Positions 33,070-41,852 of a stretch of DNA of 64,000 nt are shown here, piece after piece (within the stretch, counting starts at the first letter, position 1; each line of letters begins with the position of its first letter). A model generated the notes under the pieces. It made no database searches. It was not told the origin of the DNA and saw only the letters and a program-made list of their open reading frames with translations. Source of the stretch: Nocardioides sp. LHD-245. GTDB lineage: Bacteria > Actinomycetota > Actinomycetes > Propionibacteriales > Nocardioidaceae. A program made the translations under genes and the position numbers. The stretch lies in assembly GCF_030929495.1 (NCBI RefSeq), contig NZ_JAVFWN010000002.1, forward strand, positions 310,001-374,000, in the 5' to 3' direction.

Positions 33070-33684
33070 GTGAGAACCGCCAAGACCGACGCCCGCCACA
33101 CGGACACCGCCCAGCGCGTCCTCGACGTGGCCACGGAGCTCTTCTTCACGAACGGCTACCCGGCGACGTCGGTCCGCCAGATCATGCAGGCCTGCCACGT
33201 CACCGCCGGATCGCTGTACAACCACTTCGGGTCCAAGGAGGACGTGCTGTACGCGATCCTCATGCGCTCCCTCAACGACTCCGTCGAGTCCCTCCTGCGC
33301 GCACACGGCGCCGCGGCCGACAACGCGACCGCGCAACTGCGGGCCATGGTCGGCGCGATCTCGATCTTCCACTCCGAGCGCCAACTGGAGGGCCTGGTCA
33401 GCCAGACGGAGTGGCGGCACCTGCCGCCCGAGCGCGCCGCCGACGTCCTCGAGCAGCAGAAGCGGATCCGCCGGCTCTTCGAGGACTGTCTGCAGCGCGG
33501 GATCGCCGACGGCGAGTTCACCCTCGCCGCCGCCGGCGCCGACACCGACATCACCGCGAAGTCGATCCTCGACCTGTGCATCAACGCCGGCAAGTGGTTC
33601 CGGCCCGCCGGCCGGCTCAGCGCCGCCGACCTCGCCCGTCAGCACGTCGAGCTGGTCACCCAGATGGTGGGCGCCACGCCTTGA
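33070..33684 (+). CDS. TetR/AcrR-family regulator
   Basis: A 204-residue one-component repressor. The N-terminal HTH (about residues 12-58) reads VLDVATELFFTNGYPATSVR and VTAGSLYNHFGSKEDVLYAI, the classical TetR recognition helix. The C-terminal ligand domain contains ISIFHSERQLEGLVSQTEWR, similar to regulators of CoA-ester and lipid catabolism such as the KstR2-type group, so the ligand may be an acyl-CoA (inference). The GTG start is 6 bp from TACGGT, suggesting a leaderless mRNA. It is divergent from the amidohydrolase-led cluster and shares the 13-bp operator with it. Confidence 0.93.
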   Translation: MRTAKTDARHTDTAQRVLDVATELFFTNGYPATSVRQIMQACHVTAGSLYNHFGSKEDVLYAILMRSLNDSVESLLRAHGAAADNATAQLRAMVGAISIFHSERQLEGLVSQTEWRHLPPERAADVLEQQKRIRRLFEDCLQRGIADGEFTLAAAGADTDITAKSILDLCINAGKWFRPAGRLSAADLARQHVELVTQMVGATP

Positions 33685-33695
33685 GGGGCCTGGAG

Positions 33696-33774
33696 CTCCC
33701 CGGGTAGGAGTCGAACCTACGTCGCTTGTCCTGATTCAAAGTCAGGCGGGCCCTGCCGGCAGACCAACCGGGGA
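33696..33774 (-). tRNA. tRNA-Gln (anticodon TTG)
   Basis: Reading the minus strand, TCCCCGG and CCGGGGA pair as the acceptor stem. The anticodon arm is CCTGA-CTTTGAA-TCAGG (anticodon TTG), and the T arm is GTAGG-TTCGACT-CCTAC. The discriminator is G, and CCA is not encoded. The variable region is about 9 nt, longer than the usual 4-5, and the D arm pairs imperfectly. These oddities, with the duplicated 5' end upstream, lower certainty slightly. The leader TAGGCT (33790-33785) may be its -10. Confidence 0.85.
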
Positions 33775-33891
33775 TTGCGGGAACAGCCTAGGGCCCGCCC
33801 GGCGGGGCAGCACGTCGGGCCCGGCAGACCAACCGGGGATTGCGGGAACAGCCTAGGGCCCGCCCGGCGGGGCAGCACCTCGGGCCCGGCA
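33756..33891. repeat. 65-bp tandem duplication covering the tRNA-Gln 5' end and leader
   Basis: Two 65-bp units (33756-33820 and 33821-33885) differ at one base (33814 G, 33879 C), followed by 6 bases of a third unit. Each contains the first 19 nt of tRNA-Gln plus its leader, including TAGGCT. The second unit therefore carries an isolated tRNA 5' fragment ahead of the real gene. Confidence 0.9.
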
Positions 33892-34012
33892 CCGTCGCCG
33901 TCTCTGGCTGTGACGGGTTCATCCACAGGTGCGGAACCGATGCTGGCCGGCGCAGGCGGCCGCGACGTAGGCTCGCGGCACTGTCCCGCCAGGATTCGGC
34001 TCAGGAGCAGGC

Positions 34013-34259
34013 ATGGCCCACATCCCTCACCAGATCGAGCGCAAGCTCGACCAGCAGGGCGAATGACATCGAGAGCATCTACGAGCTGCTCGCCGACCTC
34101 CAGGCCAGCCTGATCACCCACAACGGCCTCTTCACCGGCATCCAGGCCAAGCTGACCACCCACGACGGGCGCTTCGACACGATCGACTCCCAGCTGGGAG
34201 CGCTCCACGATTCGATCGCCGAGGCGCTTCGGCGGCTGCCGGAGCCTCCGGTCAACTGA
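34013..34259 (+). pseudogene. Small coiled-coil-like gene broken by a frameshift
   Basis: AGGAG is followed by ATG (34013) and MAHIPHQIERKLDQQGE, then TGA at 34064. The coding pattern resumes one base out of phase at 34062 as NDIESIYELLADLQASLITH and continues to a TGA at 34257-34259 (ending LRRLPEPPVN). Joined, it would encode about 81 residues of mostly helical, charged sequence with repeated HNGLFTGI / HDGRFDTI motifs, as in small actinobacterial proteins of unknown function. No alternative start serves the second frame without running into the tRNA repeat. It is either a real frameshift or a sequencing error. Confidence 0.6.
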
Positions 34260-34267
34260 CCCGCGCC

Positions 34268-34328
34268 GTCGTACCCGGCGAACGGGTCGCGCTCAGCGCG
34301 AACTCACCGCCCGATCGCCGGGTACGAC
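34268..34328. terminator. 61-bp stem-loop between convergent genes
   Basis: Perfect 14-bp arms (34268-34281 and 34315-34328), containing a smaller CGCGC/GCGCG hairpin in the loop. It lies between the frameshifted small gene (ends 34259) and the LppU-like gene (ends 34334), so it is probably a bidirectional terminator. Confidence 0.65.
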
Positions 34329-34333
34329 GCGGC

Positions 34334-34855
34334 TCAGGCGGCCGGGCCGAGGCAGAGCAGGGTCTTGCGGGTGACGTTCTCCAGGGGCTGGGAGCCGTTC
34401 GCGCACTCGTTGCCGGCCTTGCCGACGGAGACGACCTTCACGATCGACGTGTTGGTCGCGCCCTCCGAGCAGGCGACCTTCGAGGCCGGCGTCGACATGC
34501 CGCCGAGGTCGACGCAGTCGCCCTTGGCGACGTTGAGGTCCAGGCACAGGTCGGCGACGTTGCCGCTGCTGCGGTCGTTGCCGAGCGAGATCGTGTAGTT
34601 GAGCTCGACCTCGTCGCAACCGCCCTTGTCGCTGACGATCTTGAACGTCGCCTCAGCGTCGGCGCAGTCGACCTCCTTGTGGTCCGCGTCGAAGCTGGAG
34701 CCGGTCATGACGAGACACTCGCCGACCTTGGGAGCCTTCGCCTGCTCGACCTTCTCCTGCCCCTTGAAGAAGATGAAGTAGGCGCCGAGGGCGACCGCGA
34801 TGCTGACGACACCACCGATGATGCGGCCGAGGAGGCCACCACCGAGATTGGCCAT
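34334..34855 (-). CDS. LppU/SCO3897-like membrane-anchored Cys-rich protein
   Basis: A 173-residue protein. An N-terminal transmembrane anchor (about residues 7-30, LLGRIIGGVVSIAVALGAYF) is followed by an external domain with eight Cys spaced as VGECLV, VDCAD, GGCDE, DLCLD, GDCVD, VACSE, NECAN and LLCLG, which suggests four disulfides. This arrangement matches actinobacterial LppU/SCO3897-type proteins, whose function is not known. GGAAGGAAA upstream supports the ATG at 34855. It stands alone between a stem-loop and the phosphoesterase gene, which starts a different operon. Confidence 0.75.
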   Translation of the reverse strand: MANLGGGLLGRIIGGVVSIAVALGAYFIFFKGQEKVEQAKAPKVGECLVMTGSSFDADHKEVDCADAEATFKIVSDKGGCDEVELNYTISLGNDRSSGNVADLCLDLNVAKGDCVDLGGMSTPASKVACSEGATNTSIVKVVSVGKAGNECANGSQPLENVTRKTLLCLGPAA

Positions 34856-34955
34856 GCTGGGATTTCCTTCCGAGATGGGGCGGTCCCGAGTCACCCGCAG
34901 AAAATGACGGGGGACACAGTAGAGGAGCCGTCACCAATGCCCTCGGACAGGGTCG

Positions 34956-36458
34956 TCAGTAGGTGAGCTCCGCCCACGGGTCGACCTCGTAGCGGCCGTT
35001 GGGCTGCAGGGTCACCGACTGGATGCCGACCGGGCGGCCGTCGCGGTAGGTGACCAGGCCGATGCTCGCGGGCCGGCGCAGCTTGCTGCCGATCGCGATC
35101 GCGTACGCCGCACCGCCCGTCGTGCCGAGGGTGTAGGTGTAGCCGACCCGGCCGTCCTCCGCGGTCACCGGCGTAGGGCCGGTCTGGACGTGCACGTGGC
35201 CGCCGAGCACCAGGTCGACGCAGCCGCGGGCGAGGGCCGGCTTGGCGATATTGGCGTCGTGGACGAGCAGGGTGTCGACCCGGTCGCCGTCCTCGTCGGC
35301 GGCGCACGCGGCGTCGGCCAGCAGCTCGGCCACCTCGCCGAAGCTGAGCCCGGTCTGCTCCCGCCAGTCCCCCAGCCCGCTGGAGCGCGGGTCGTCGATC
35401 CCGAGGATCCGCGAGTCACCGGGACCGTCGATGACCTCGTCGTCGAAGTAGGTCCAGCCGAGGTCCTCGAGGTGCGAGCGCACGAAACCGCCGCTGTCGT
35501 GGTTGCCGGCGACCGCCCACCGGCCGTCGAAGTCCTCGAAGGCGGCGGCCAGCGAGTCGAGCGAGAACGCCTCCCAGCGACTGCCGGTGGAGGTGTCGTC
35601 GCCGGCGTCGTACACGGCGGTCGCGCCGCCGACGTCGGCGATCGCCCGGGCGACCTTGTCCATGCCGACGTTGTCGTGCCGGTCGGAGACCAGCAGGACG
35701 ACGGTCTCCCCCTCCTCCGGCTGGCGCAGCTCGAGCGCCGCGGCGTTGTCGGCGGCCTGCGAGTAGAACTCGACGCTCTTCTGGTAGCTGCTGATGCCGC
35801 TCTCGATCAACCGCCGGGACTGGGCGGTCGTCGCGTCCGCCATCACCTCGACGTCGGCCGCCTCGGCGGGCAGCGGCACCTCGGGCCCGAGGAAGTCGTG
35901 CAGCGACTGCCAGTGCTCGGCCGGCGGGTCGGTGCGCCCCCAGCCGTAGGGGACGGCCGCGACCACGACGAGGACGATCACGAGCCCGGCCACGGCGATG
36001 CCGCCGCGGGTGCGGAGGCCGGCATACAGCTCGTGGCGCCGGGCGCGGCCGACGGCCGCCCACACCAGCAGGGGTACGGCACCCAGCACGGCGCCCTGCA
36101 CCAGGGCGGCGAGCGCCATCGCGACGACGGCCCGCTCCGCGACGGCGATCTGGCCCTCGGGCTGGGAGGCGATCGCGGCGTACCGGCTGGTCAGCTCCTC
36201 GAGCGTCGCGACGTCGGTCTTCCCGAGCTCGACCTCGACGCCGACCCAGGTGCCCGACGGGATCCGCAGGTCCGGCAGCACCGGCCCCATCCGGGCCACG
36301 ACCTCGCCGGAGAAGTTGGGACTGAGCGTCGCCTCATGGCTGGCGATCTCGACGGTCCGCTCGCTGTTGACGAAGATCGCGGCGGCGATGGCGACCGACA
36401 GGACCGCCCAGGCCCCCACGTAGGCGAGGACCTTGAGAAGACGGCGCGTGGGGATCAC
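34956..36458 (-). CDS. Membrane-anchored calcineurin-like metallophosphoesterase
   Basis: A 500-residue protein. Hydrophobic segments near residues 10-30, 110-135 and 150-170 anchor it, leaving an external C-terminal phosphoesterase. Metal motifs are LVSDRHDN (D-x-H, near residue 258), DAGDDT, VAGNHDSGG (near 315), LLVHDANIA and LGGHVHVQTG (near 420). It is a complete set for a two-metal calcineurin-type site. The GTG start overlaps the rlmB stop (GTGA). Its coupling to rlmB-cysS is positional; a nucleotide or phosphodiester substrate at the membrane is a guess. Confidence 0.87.
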   Translation of the reverse strand: MIPTRRLLKVLAYVGAWAVLSVAIAAAIFVNSERTVEIASHEATLSPNFSGEVVARMGPVLPDLRIPSGTWVGVEVELGKTDVATLEELTSRYAAIASQPEGQIAVAERAVVAMALAALVQGAVLGAVPLLVWAAVGRARRHELYAGLRTRGGIAVAGLVIVLVVVAAVPYGWGRTDPPAEHWQSLHDFLGPEVPLPAEAADVEVMADATTAQSRRLIESGISSYQKSVEFYSQAADNAAALELRQPEEGETVVLLVSDRHDNVGMDKVARAIADVGGATAVYDAGDDTSTGSRWEAFSLDSLAAAFEDFDGRWAVAGNHDSGGFVRSHLEDLGWTYFDDEVIDGPGDSRILGIDDPRSSGLGDWREQTGLSFGEVAELLADAACAADEDGDRVDTLLVHDANIAKPALARGCVDLVLGGHVHVQTGPTPVTAEDGRVGYTYTLGTTGGAAYAIAIGSKLRRPASIGLVTYRDGRPVGIQSVTLQPNGRYEVDPWAELTY

Positions 36459-37426
36459 CTGCGCGCGCGGGCCTCCGCGACGGCGTACAGGGTCACCGAC
36501 GCGGCGACGCCGGCGTTGAGCGACTCCAGGACGCCGGCCATCGGGATCGACATCAGGCGGTCGCAGGTCTCCGCGACCAGCCGGGACAGGCCCTCGCCCT
36601 CCGAGCCCACGACCAGCACCAGGGGTCCACCGACCAGGTCGGCGTCGGCCACGAGCTCGGGCAGGGTCAGATCGCCGTCGGCGGCGAGGCCGATGACGAA
36701 GCAGCCGGCCTCCTGGAAGGCCTTGATCTGTCGGGTCAGGTTGACCGTCTGCGCGACCGGGCAGCGCGCGGCCGCACCGGCCGAGGTCTTCCAGGCGGCG
36801 GCAGTCATCGAGGCCGCCCGGCGTTCGGGGATGACGACACCATGGGCGCCGAAGCCGGCGGCGCTGCGGACGATCGCGCCGAGGTTGCGCGGGTCGGTGA
36901 TCGAGTCGAGCATCACGACGAGCGCCTTCTCGCCGGCCTCGTCGGCGGCGTCGAGCAGGTCGTCCGGGTGGGCGTACTCGTACGCCGGGATCCGGGCGGC
37001 GAGGCCTTGGTGGACGGCGCCGTCGGTGAGCCGGTCGAGCTCGCCACGACTGACCTCGAGCAGGCCGATGCCGTGCTCGGCCGCGAGGCGGAACACCTCG
37101 CGCAGCCGGCCGTCGCGCTCGGCGCCCTCGGCGACGTAGACCGACCTGACGGGGACCCGCTCGCGCAGCGCCTCGACCACCGGGTTGCGACCAGCGATCC
37201 ACTCGTCGCCGCCGGTCTTGCGGCGCGGGCCGCCGCGGCCGCCCTTCTTGGCCTCGGCGCGCTTCTTGGCCTCGGCGATCTTGTGCGCCTTGTGGTACTC
37301 GCGGTCGGTCGCCTTCGGCGTCGGCCCGCGACCTTCCAGGCCACGGCGGACCTGACCGCCGGAGCCGGCCTGCGGCCTCTTGCTCGACTTGCGGATCGCG
37401 CCCTTGCGGCTCGAGTTTCCGGCCAT
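36455..37426 (-). CDS. rlmB: 23S rRNA (guanosine-2251-2'-O)-methyltransferase RlmB (SpoU/TrmH family)
   Basis: A 323-residue SPOUT methyltransferase. A basic N-terminal extension (1-70, Lys/Arg-rich) is followed by the substrate-binding domain (about 76-150, IAGRNPVVEALRERVPVRSV) and the knotted catalytic domain with LDSITDPRNLGAIVRSAAGF (motif 1, about 167-186), LVLVVGSEGEGLS (motif 2) and IPMAGVLESLNAGVAASVTL (motif 3). It lies 2 bp downstream of cysS, the conserved cysS-rlmB actinobacterial arrangement, and overlaps the phosphoesterase gene. Confidence 0.94.
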   Translation of the reverse strand: MAGNSSRKGAIRKSSKRPQAGSGGQVRRGLEGRGPTPKATDREYHKAHKIAEAKKRAEAKKGGRGGPRRKTGGDEWIAGRNPVVEALRERVPVRSVYVAEGAERDGRLREVFRLAAEHGIGLLEVSRGELDRLTDGAVHQGLAARIPAYEYAHPDDLLDAADEAGEKALVVMLDSITDPRNLGAIVRSAAGFGAHGVVIPERRAASMTAAAWKTSAGAAARCPVAQTVNLTRQIKAFQEAGCFVIGLAADGDLTLPELVADADLVGGPLVLVVGSEGEGLSRLVAETCDRLMSIPMAGVLESLNAGVAASVTLYAVAEARARR

Positions 37427-37428
37427 GA

Positions 37429-38823
37429 TCAGCTCACGCTCCAGGTAGGTCCGTCGGGGGTGTCGGTGACCTCGATGCCGGCCGCCTTGATCCGGTCGCG
37501 GATCGCGTCGGCGCGGGCCCAGTCCTGGTCGGCGCGCGCCTGCGTGCGCTCGTCGAGGAGGCCGGCGACTAGGGCGTCGACGGCGGCGGTGAGCCGCTCC
37601 TCGGCGCCGGAGGCACCGGCGCCGGCCCAGGCCCGGTCGGCCGGGTGCACGCCGAGCACGTCGAGCATCGCGGAAACCGCGCCCGCGGCGGCACTCACGT
37701 CCTCGCCGGCGGCGAGCAGGCGGTTGCCCTCGCGCACGGTGTCGTAGAGGACGGCCACCGCGGCCGGCGTACCGAGGTCGTCGTCCATCGCCGCGGCGAA
37801 CGCGTCGGGCAGCTCGCCGGTCTCCGTGACGCCGGCCCGGTCGAGGAAGGAGACGATCCGCTGGTAGCCCGCCGCCGCCTCGTCGAGCGCCTCGAAGCTG
37901 AACTCGACGTGGGAGCGGTAGTGGGCGGCGACCATGTAGAACCGCAGCTCCGCGCCGGTGACCCGCTGGAGCACCGAGGGGATGGAGAGGGTGTTGCCGA
38001 GCGACTTGCTCATCTTCTCGCCGGCGGTGGTGATCCACGCGTTGTGCATCCAGTACGACGCGAAGGCGCCACCCGCCGCCCGCGTCTGGGCCTGCTCGTT
38101 CTCGTGGTGCGGGAAGCGCAGGTCGACGCCGCCGCCGTGGATGTCGAAGGCCTCGCCGAGGTACTTGCCGGCCATCGCGGAGCACTCGATGTGCCAGCCC
38201 GGGCGGCCGCGACCCCACGGGCTCGGCCACGACGCGGTCTCCGGCTCGGACTCCTTGCGGCCCTTCCAGAGCGCGAAGTCCCGCGGATCCCTCTTCCCCC
38301 GCGGGTCCGCGTCGGCGGCGGGCTCCATGTCGTCGACGCCCTGGTGGGTCAGCTCGCCGTACGTCGGCCAGGAGCGGACGTCGAAGTAGACGTCGCCGCT
38401 GCCGTCCTCGGCCGGGTAGGCGTGACCCCGCTCGATCAGCCGCTCGATCAGCTCGATCATCTCGGGGACGTGACCCGTGGCGGCCGGCTCGTACGTCGGC
38501 GGTGCGACGTTGAGCGCGGCGTAGGCCTTGTCGAGCTCGATCTTCATCGCGTAGGCGAGGTTGTACCAGGGCCGCCCCTGGTCGGCCGCCTTCGCCAGGA
38601 TCTTGTCGTCGATGTCGGTGATATTGCGGATGAAGGTGACCTCGTACCCGCGGTGGCGCAGCCAGCGCTGGAGGACGTCGAAGTTCACCGCCGACCGCAC
38701 GTGCCCGACGTGGGGCTCGCTCTGGACCGTGAGCCCACAGACGTACAGACCCGCCCTGCCCTCGCGGAGGGGCACGAAGTCACGCACTTCGCGGGTCGCG
38801 GTGTCGTACAGCCGGATGGTCAC
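37429..38823 (-). CDS. cysS: Cysteinyl-tRNA synthetase
   Basis: Charges tRNA-Cys. It is a 464-residue class I synthetase with the HIGH-type motif EPHVGHVRS (near residue 35), zinc-binding Cys in YVCGLTV and HIECSAM with the HHENE block, and KMSKS in [10 protein letters not shown] (near 265). The C-terminal helical tRNA-binding region ends [20 protein letters not shown]. The GTG at 38823 is preferred because TAGACT lies 7 bp upstream, giving a leaderless start; an in-frame extension upstream would cross this promoter. Confidence 0.97.
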   Translation of the reverse strand: MTIRLYDTATREVRDFVPLREGRAGLYVCGLTVQSEPHVGHVRSAVNFDVLQRWLRHRGYEVTFIRNITDIDDKILAKAADQGRPWYNLAYAMKIELDKAYAALNVAPPTYEPAATGHVPEMIELIERLIERGHAYPAEDGSGDVYFDVRSWPTYGELTHQGVDDMEPAADADPRGKRDPRDFALWKGRKESEPETASWPSPWGRGRPGWHIECSAMAGKYLGEAFDIHGGGVDLRFPHHENEQAQTRAAGGAFASYWMHNAWITTAGEKMSKSLGNTLSIPSVLQRVTGAELRFYMVAAHYRSHVEFSFEALDEAAAGYQRIVSFLDRAGVTETGELPDAFAAAMDDDLGTPAAVAVLYDTVREGNRLLAAGEDVSAAAGAVSAMLDVLGVHPADRAWAGAGASGAEERLTAAVDALVAGLLDERTQARADQDWARADAIRDRIKAAGIEVTDTPDGPTWSVS

Positions 38824-38842
38824 AGCGCCCAGTCTAGGGATC

Positions 38843-38880
38843 CGCGCGGGTCCGGCAGGCATTGTCACCGGACCCGCGCG
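38843..38880 (-). terminator. 13-bp hairpin after the Ig-like protein gene
   Basis: Perfect arms at 38843-38855 and 38868-38880 with a 12-nt loop, 6 bp past the stop of the Ig-like gene and just before the cysS promoter (AGTCTA complement, 38831-38836). It insulates cysS from the upstream gene. Confidence 0.7.
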
Positions 38881-38886
38881 CAGGGC

Positions 38887-40506
38887 TCAGCGCTTGACCC
38901 GCTTGGCCTTCGACGTGACGGTCGCCGGCAGGTAGGACGTCTTGGTCGCGGTGACGACCACGGTGATCCGCTTGCCGCGGTCCTTCTTCGTCAGCCGGTA
39001 CGACGCCTTGGACGCCTTCTTGGCCGGCTTGACGGCCTTGCCGTTGCGGTACCAGCGGTAGCTCAGCGTGACACCGTCCCAGCCGGTCGCCTTCGCCTTG
39101 AGCTTCGCGCCGGCCCGGGCCGTGCCCTTCACCTTGACCTGGCCGGCCGGCAACACGCCCTGGACGACGTCGGAGTCGGCCGAGGTGCGCAGGAAGCCGT
39201 TCCACCAGCCCGGACGGGCCACGGTGGCGGCGACGGAGATCCGGTGGCCGACATCCGAGGGCTGCAGCTGGTAGTTCGCGCCGGTCGCGCCGGGGACCGG
39301 AGCACCGCCGCGCAGCCACTGGTACGTCGTCGTGGCGGCCGGGTCCGCGGTGAGGCCGCTCGGGGCGGTGAGGGTGCCGCCGACGGCGGTCGCGCCGGAC
39401 ACCGGCGTGGCGGCGACGGTCGGCTGAACCTTGACGGGGAGCGGCTGCGGCGGTCGCGCGCCCTGGGCCTGGACCATCGCCCGGCCGTCGGACCTGCTGC
39501 CGTCGATGGAGTTCCCGGCAGGATCGTCGAGGTAGACCATCACCCTCGCCTCGATGACGGCACCCGCCATCGCCGCCGTCACGGGGAAGGTGGCGCTGGT
39601 CGTGCTCGACCGGGTGAAGCCGACCTGCGGGCGGCCGTCGACGTACCAGCTGATCTCGCTGTAGTAGCTGCCGGCGGGCGGCCCGAAGGTGGCCGTCAGG
39701 GTCTGGCCGGGCGCAGCCGTGCCGGTGATCTTCAGCGGCGCCGACAGCCGGGCGTGGCCCGAGCCGACGATATTGCCGTCCGCGAACAGGACGGCCGTCT
39801 TGTAGCCGCCCAGGCTGCCGGTCACCGAGACCGTCACCCGCTTGCCGGCATCGGCGGAGGTGGGGGTGTAGGTCGACGTGGTGGCGCCCGCGATCTTCTC
39901 GAGGGTGGTGTTGGTGGCCCACCGGTGCCACTGGTAGGAGAGGGTGGCGGTGGTCGGTCGCCAGCCTTCGAGCCCGACGGCGGTGAGCGGCTTGCCCACC
40001 TCGTAGGCACCGAGGACGAACGGGTCGACGGGCGCCATCCCGAGTCCGACGGCGGGCAGCGTCAGCGTGAACGTCGTGGGACCATCCGTCGCCGTCCAGT
40101 CGCTCGCCGTGTCCACGGAGGTCGAGACGGTCCCGTCGGCGCGCCAGCAGGCCTCCCGGTGGCGCACGTCGGCGGTCCACTCGCCGCCGTCGCCGAAGCC
40201 GTAGAAGGTGTCGCTGAAGCAGATCCGGTACTTGGTACCGATGTCCAGGCCGATCTCGCCGCCGGTGTAGCTGAAGCGGCCGTTCTCGTCGGTGAGCTTC
40301 GGCCCGAACTGCAGACCGATCCACTGGCCGCCCTGCAGGCTGTAGATGTCCCAGTAGACGTTCTGCAGCGGCTTGCCCTGCTCGTCCACCGCGACGCCGA
40401 CGACGGTGGGCCGCGCCGAGGCGGGGACGGCGGTCAACGGCAGCAGGGCGAGCGCCAGGAGAGCGGCGGAGAGGACGGAGGACAACAGGCGGACGGGTCT
40501 GAGCAC
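38887..40506 (-). CDS. Secreted protein with Ig-like/cell-surface repeat domains
   Basis: A 539-residue exported protein. The signal peptide (about 1-32) ends LPLTAVPASA. A carboxypeptidase-regulatory-like domain follows (about 33-160: VVGVAVDEQGKPLQNVYWDI, with ENGRFSY). Several Ig/invasin-like modules come next, each with YQW or YRW tryptophans and VGHRISV, GKRITV or GKRVTV strands as in actinobacterial Ig-like repeat proteins. The end is very basic (SKAKRVKR). No enzyme motif was seen. It probably has a cell-surface or extracellular matrix role. The GTG at 40506 has AAGGG about 9 nt upstream; GTG at 40515 is the alternative. Confidence 0.8.
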   Translation of the reverse strand: MLRPVRLLSSVLSAALLALALLPLTAVPASARPTVVGVAVDEQGKPLQNVYWDIYSLQGGQWIGLQFGPKLTDENGRFSYTGGEIGLDIGTKYRICFSDTFYGFGDGGEWTADVRHREACWRADGTVSTSVDTASDWTATDGPTTFTLTLPAVGLGMAPVDPFVLGAYEVGKPLTAVGLEGWRPTTATLSYQWHRWATNTTLEKIAGATTSTYTPTSADAGKRVTVSVTGSLGGYKTAVLFADGNIVGSGHARLSAPLKITGTAAPGQTLTATFGPPAGSYYSEISWYVDGRPQVGFTRSSTTSATFPVTAAMAGAVIEARVMVYLDDPAGNSIDGSRSDGRAMVQAQGARPPQPLPVKVQPTVAATPVSGATAVGGTLTAPSGLTADPAATTTYQWLRGGAPVPGATGANYQLQPSDVGHRISVAATVARPGWWNGFLRTSADSDVVQGVLPAGQVKVKGTARAGAKLKAKATGWDGVTLSYRWYRNGKAVKPAKKASKASYRLTKKDRGKRITVVVTATKTSYLPATVTSKAKRVKR

Positions 40507-40613
40507 GAGCGCCACCCTTCCCGTCGGGCATCGGGCGGAAACGGTCCCCGCGACGATGTGACGCAGGCCTCGGCGGTGTGACGGAAGTGACGGGTGTGAC
40601 ATACCGTCGTGCG

Positions 40614-41849
40614 ATGCGCCGGCTCTTCCCCCACCCCGTCGTGTCCCTCGCTCTCGCCGCCTGCCTGGTGGCGGGCGCCTTCACCCTGGCCCTCGGCCGT
40701 CCGGGCGGTGCCGCAGGCACCGAGTCGCGGGCGGTCAACGCCGCGGCCGTGTCCGACCGACAGATCGACCTGGAGCGGTTCGCCGTGCCCGGGCCGTGGA
40801 AGCCGGCGAAGGCGCGCGCGAAGTACGGCCGGACCTACGAGACCGCGCGCTGGAAGAGCCCCTGGGTCTCCCCCGGCTTCGACTTCACCGAGCTGGTCGC
40901 GTCCTGGTCCGCGCGCACCCCCGGCTCGAGCTGGATCGAGATCGAGGTCCGCGGCCGGTCCGCCGGCGGCGCGAAGACGTCGTGGGACGTGCTCGCCCGT
41001 TGGGCGGCGAAGGACAAGGTCGTCAAGCGCCGCTCCGGCGGCACCCAGGCCGACGACGGCACCCGGGTCGTCACCGACACCTGGAAGACGGCCGGCCTGG
41101 CGTCGTACCGACTCCGGATCGCGGCGCACCACGAGCGCGGCCGCAAGGCGCCCCGCGTCGACCTCGCCACCGCGATGACCTCCCGGCTGCCCGCCACCGC
41201 GGGCCCCACGTCGGCACCCGTGGCCGCGCGCGGCGTGGAGCTGGCGGTGCCGCGCTACTCCCAGATGATCCACTCCGGCCACTACCCGCAGTGGGGCGGA
41301 GGCGGGGAGGCCTGGTGCTCGCCGACGTCGACCGCGATGGTGCTCGGCTACTACGGCCGGCCGCCCGGCGCCGGCAGCTACGGCTGGGTGCCCGCCGGCC
41401 ACCCCGACCCCTGGGTCGACGCGACGGCGCGGCTGACCTACGACCACGCCTACCGGGGCACCGGGAACTGGCCGTTCAACACCGCGTACGCCGCCCGGCG
41501 GGTCGGTGCCTCCGGGGAGGCGTTCGTGACCCGGCTGCGCGACCTCACCGACGCCGAGCTGCTCGTGCAGGCCGGCATCCCGCCCGTCATCTCACTGGCC
41601 TTCGCCCGCGGCGAGCTCTCCGGAGCGCCGATCTCCTCGTCCAACGGGCACCTGCTGGTGATCGTCGGCTTCACCGCCACCGGCGACGTGATCGTCAACG
41701 ACCCCGCGGCGCCGGGCAACGACGGCGTGCGACGGGTCTACTCCCGCGCCCAGCTCGAACGGGTCTGGCTCCAGGCGTCCGGCGGTGCGGCATACGTGAT
41801 CCACGACGCCGCCCACCCGCTGCCGCCCGCGCCCGCCGGCAACTGGTGA
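40614..41849 (+). CDS. Secreted C39-like papain-fold peptidase
   Basis: A 411-residue exported protein. The signal peptide (about 1-33) runs through VVSLALAACLVAGAFTLALG. A beta-rich N-terminal domain (about 60-190, WKSPWVSPGFDFTELVASWS) precedes the Peptidase_C39_2 domain (about 215-400). Its Cys is in GEAWCSPTSTAMVLGYYG, its His in SSNGHLLVIVGF and its Asp in VNDPAAPGN. All three are positioned for a papain-type active site. The ATG at 40614 is chosen because TACCGT lies exactly 6 bp upstream, a leaderless pattern. A GTG at 40596 with GGAAG is an alternative. It is divergent from the Ig-like gene and convergent with the oxidoreductase. Confidence 0.85.
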   Translation: MRRLFPHPVVSLALAACLVAGAFTLALGRPGGAAGTESRAVNAAAVSDRQIDLERFAVPGPWKPAKARAKYGRTYETARWKSPWVSPGFDFTELVASWSARTPGSSWIEIEVRGRSAGGAKTSWDVLARWAAKDKVVKRRSGGTQADDGTRVVTDTWKTAGLASYRLRIAAHHERGRKAPRVDLATAMTSRLPATAGPTSAPVAARGVELAVPRYSQMIHSGHYPQWGGGGEAWCSPTSTAMVLGYYGRPPGAGSYGWVPAGHPDPWVDATARLTYDHAYRGTGNWPFNTAYAARRVGASGEAFVTRLRDLTDAELLVQAGIPPVISLAFARGELSGAPISSSNGHLLVIVGFTATGDVIVNDPAAPGNDGVRRVYSRAQLERVWLQASGGAAYVIHDAAHPLPPAPAGNW

Positions 41850-41852
41850 GCT

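Noticed and set aside
33696..33891. Integration site with a mobile element
   Set aside because: No integrase, transposase or cargo nearby, and the repeat is only 65 bp. Left as a hypothesis only.
33840..34061. Upstream start for the second frame of the small broken gene
   Set aside because: The extension translates the tRNA-Gln repeat. The ribosome-binding site and ATG are at 34013 in another frame.
34061..34066. Programmed +1 frameshift of the RF2 type
   Set aside because: The RF2 signal is CUU UGA C with an upstream SD-like element. Here it is GAA TGA C without that element, so decay or sequence error is more likely.
37645..40581. 978-codon plus-strand open frame over cysS and the Ig-like gene
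   Set aside because: Antisense to cysS with HIGH and KMSKS motifs on the minus strand.
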